38,176 bases of DNA from an uncultured Bacteroidales bacterium. Its GTDB lineage: Bacteria > Bacteroidota > Bacteroidia > Bacteroidales > TTA-H9. Below are positions 36,303 to 38,176 of the stretch, piece by piece (the stretch's first letter is position 1; each line of letters starts with the position of its first letter). The notes under the pieces were generated by a model. That model was not told the DNA's origin. It worked only from the letters and a program-made list of their open reading frames with translations, and made no database searches. The translations under genes were made by a program, and so were the position numbers. The stretch is from contig CALJNV010000140.1 of the NCBI GenBank assembly GCA_937981455.1, forward strand, positions 1-38,176. Direction: 5' to 3'.

Positions 36303-36827
36303 ATGGTACTTAATTACAAAGAGCTCCTTCACAATATCCACACCTTCATTTTTGATTACGACGGAGTGCTAACTACCGGAGAGGTTTACATCTTACCCAA
36401 TGGGGAAGCCTTGCGCGGTGGGCATGTAAAAGATGGCTATGCCCTTCAGCATGCCTTAAAAAACGGTTATCGTGTGGCTATCATTAGTGGTGGCAAAAGC
36501 GATTCTATGATTCACCGCCTCAACATGCTAAAAATTAAGGATTATTTTCTGGGTGTATCCGACAAACTGGCCACTTTTAAAGAATACATAACCCGTGAAG
36601 CCATCCATCCCCAGAATGTGCTTTATATGGGCGATGACATCCCCGATTTTGAAGTTATGAAAGAAGTAGGTTTACCTTGCTGCCCGGCTGATGCTGCCGA
36701 GGAAATTAAGGCTATATCGATGTATATTTCGCATCGCGAAGGAGGCAAAGGCTGTGTTCGCGACGTTATCGAACAAACCCTGCGACTCCATGGTAAATGG
36801 ATGAATGGCAACGCTTTCTATTGGTAG
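36303..36827 (+). CDS. kdsC: KdsC-type 3-deoxy-D-manno-octulosonate-8-phosphate phosphatase (HAD)
   Basis: KdsC removes phosphate from Kdo-8-phosphate in synthesis of the LPS core sugar Kdo. The 174-residue protein has the capless HAD C1 form: nucleophile Asp18 and acid/base Asp20 in F-D-Y-D-G-V-L-T, then I-I-S-G-G-K-S, a lysine in S-D-K-L-A-T-F-K, and metal-binding G-D-D-I-P-D. Family members commonly form tetramers. The main alternative is a related sugar-phosphate phosphatase of the CMP-NeuNAc/KdsC group, so the exact substrate is not certain. It lies between DUF2520 and ubiA with gaps of only four and five bases. Confidence 0.85.
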   Translation: MVLNYKELLHNIHTFIFDYDGVLTTGEVYILPNGEALRGGHVKDGYALQHALKNGYRVAIISGGKSDSMIHRLNMLKIKDYFLGVSDKLATFKEYITREAIHPQNVLYMGDDIPDFEVMKEVGLPCCPADAAEEIKAISMYISHREGGKGCVRDVIEQTLRLHGKWMNGNAFYW

Positions 36828-36832
36828 CACTT

Positions 36833-37810
36833 ATGCTAAAATTTAAACTCAAAAACTTTTGGTTAAAAACCTCACGCAACGTTCCCGCATATCTGCGGCT
36901 TCTACGCTGGAAAAATCTTTTTATATTAGCCATGTCTCTTTTAGTGGTGCGCTATGGAATTATTCTCCGCTTCCTCCATGAATCAGTAGCTTTGCGAGAA
37001 ATTTCTCACAGCGTTTTTCTATTGATGAGCTTGGCCACAATATTGATTGCAGCTGCGGGTTATATCATTAACGATTACTACGATTTAAAAATAGACCTCC
37101 TCAACAAACCCTCGTCCATGGTGCTGGGTCGTATAATGAGCACTACACGAGGTATTGTACTTTATGTTTTTCTGAATGTCGTCGGATTGAGTGCAGGCCT
37201 GCTGGCTTCCTTAAAAACGGGGCATCCTTTTCTTTTCCTGTTATTTATGCTATCTGCCTCCCTTCTATGGTTCTATTCGTTTGATTTGAAAAGCCGATTG
37301 CTGTGGGGAAATATCGCCGTAAGCCTACTCGCCTCCCTTTCGTTGCTTTTACCTCTCATTTTTGAGTTTTACTTGTTCATCGCTTACCCCGACGATTGGA
37401 TAAAAAATATGCGCGCCTTCCGACAGGTTCTGCGACTAACAGTTGGGCTGGCCATCTTTGCTTTCCTTTTGACCCTGATTCGCGAGATCCTCAAAGACGC
37501 CGAAGATATAAAGGGTGATAAAGCCGAAAACTGTCTTACACTTCCTATTGCCCTGGGCTGGCCTTCCACCCGAAACATTCTCTCAGGCCTGATAATTTTT
37601 ACAATGATTCTGCTGGGTTTGGCCCAATATTACCTGAGCCATGCAGGCTTTCATTGGGCTTTTTTATGGTATTTCATCACACAATTCCTTCTTGTTTTTC
37701 TCTTTTCGCGATTACCAGAAGAATTGCAACCAGAAAAATTAATGATTGCCACTCGTTTAGCAAAAATCACCATGCTGGTTGGCGTTGCAGGTGTGTTTTT
37801 CATTTTTTAA
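36833..37810 (+). CDS. UbiA-family prenyltransferase (GGGP-type)
   Basis: The 325-residue membrane protein has about nine helices and both prenyl-diphosphate motifs of the UbiA superfamily: N-D-Y-Y-D-L-K-I-D at 80-88, and K-D-A-E-D-I-K-G-D at 221-229. These aspartates bind Mg2+ and the prenyl donor. Bacteroidota members next to kdsC and DUF2520 are annotated as geranylgeranylglycerol-phosphate geranylgeranyltransferase-like. The true acceptor, whether quinone head group or lipid, is not shown by sequence. An ATG at 36797 lies inside kdsC; the ATG at 36833, five bases after the kdsC stop, is the better start. Confidence 0.85.
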   Translation: MLKFKLKNFWLKTSRNVPAYLRLLRWKNLFILAMSLLVVRYGIILRFLHESVALREISHSVFLLMSLATILIAAAGYIINDYYDLKIDLLNKPSSMVLGRIMSTTRGIVLYVFLNVVGLSAGLLASLKTGHPFLFLLFMLSASLLWFYSFDLKSRLLWGNIAVSLLASLSLLLPLIFEFYLFIAYPDDWIKNMRAFRQVLRLTVGLAIFAFLLTLIREILKDAEDIKGDKAENCLTLPIALGWPSTRNILSGLIIFTMILLGLAQYYLSHAGFHWAFLWYFITQFLLVFLFSRLPEELQPEKLMIATRLAKITMLVGVAGVFFIF

Positions 37811-37828
37811 TAAACCCAAACCTTCTCT

Positions 37829-38107
37829 ATGTACGACTTTTATCTGAAAGAGGCCCTTGTTGGAAAATTTTTTCGTTTTATTGCAGTGGGTTTCTCTGGC
37901 CTACTGGTAGATTATGGCATAACAGCCCTTTCCAAGGAAATCATTCGCTTACAGAAATACGCTGCCAATGCCCTAGGTTTCATTGTAGCTGCCACATCCA
38001 ACTACTACCTTAATCGAATTTGGACTTTTCATAGCCATAACCCCCAACTCTTGCTTGAATTTTCTCAATCAACAGTCCTTCCAAAACAGCGACAACCGGC
38101 CTTGTAA
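37829..38107 (+). CDS. GtrA-like membrane protein, apparently truncated or frameshifted
   Basis: The first 75 residues match the GtrA family: K-F-F-R-F-I-A-V-G-F-S-G-L-L-V-D-Y, then A-A-N-A-L-G-F, then N-Y-Y-L-N-R-I-W-T-F-H-S. GtrA proteins are four-helix membrane proteins of about 120-150 residues, often linked to flipping of prenyl-phosphate sugars. Here only two helices appear before the frame leaves the family pattern near 38065 and stops at 38107. Another frame is open from there to the window end but does not resemble the missing half either. A frameshift, recombination or assembly end is possible. The gene follows ubiA by 18 bases. Confidence 0.7.
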   Translation: MYDFYLKEALVGKFFRFIAVGFSGLLVDYGITALSKEIIRLQKYAANALGFIVAATSNYYLNRIWTFHSHNPQLLLEFSQSTVLPKQRQPAL

Positions 38108-38176
38108 GCAGCCTGTTAATATTTAATGGGTTTTTGTTTTGGAAACGGCCACGACGAGTTGCACCGTTGAGAGTGC

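Overview
The window looks like a chromosomal segment of a Bacteroidota member, probably a Bacteroidales-like lineage. Four things point there. It encodes a type IX secretion system (T9SS) Plug protein and a cargo protein with a C-terminal T9SS sorting domain. Upstream regions carry TAnnTTTG -7 elements in place of sigma70 boxes. Shine-Dalgarno sequences are nearly absent. Several neighbourhoods are typical of the phylum: cdsA-psd, clpC divergent from gyrA followed by a TPR gene, DUF3822-rsmD, and DUF2520-kdsC-ubiA. No tRNA, rRNA, CRISPR array, prophage or intact insertion sequence was recognised. The species cannot be named from sequence reading alone.

Layout. Positions 1-2008 (+) hold phospholipid synthesis (partial cdsA, psd) and CoA synthesis (coaD), followed by a secreted thioredoxin-fold protein (2080-3495). 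A minus-strand operon at 3458-5510 encodes a pilin-shaped hypothetical protein, DUF3822 and the 16S rRNA methyltransferase RsmD. A porin-like beta-barrel gene lies at 5599-6834. A long minus-strand run at 6921-15188 reads, in transcription order, lytic transglycosylase, uvrA, TGS-containing nucleoside kinase, two-lobed retropepsin-like protein, MATE exporter and a small HsdR-N-domain protein. Most junctions there are overlapping or only a few bases apart. clpC (-) and gyrA (+) diverge from a 321-base spacer, and gyrA is followed by a secreted TPR protein, a strong terminator and a BNR-repeat T9SS cargo protein.

Positions 23768-25058 are an AT-rich, gene-poor stretch with fragments of decayed-looking reading frame. 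After it come a four-helix membrane protein and a 1501-residue TamB-like envelope protein that has no ATG start, converging on holA and amn (-). A DMT permease (-) and the radical-SAM gene amrS (+) diverge from overlapping promoters. The right end (+) carries the T9SS plug gene, a DUF2520 Rossmann protein, KdsC phosphatase, a UbiA prenyltransferase and a GtrA-like protein that appears broken near the window edge.

Most genes are housekeeping. A strong theme is envelope building: phospholipids, LPS Kdo, a TamB lipid-transfer bridge, peptidoglycan cleavage, outer-membrane barrels and T9SS. The candidates most worth following up are the pilin-like plus actin-fold-like pair ahead of rsmD, the single-chain double retropepsin, the leaderless-type starts, and the decayed 1.3 kb gap.
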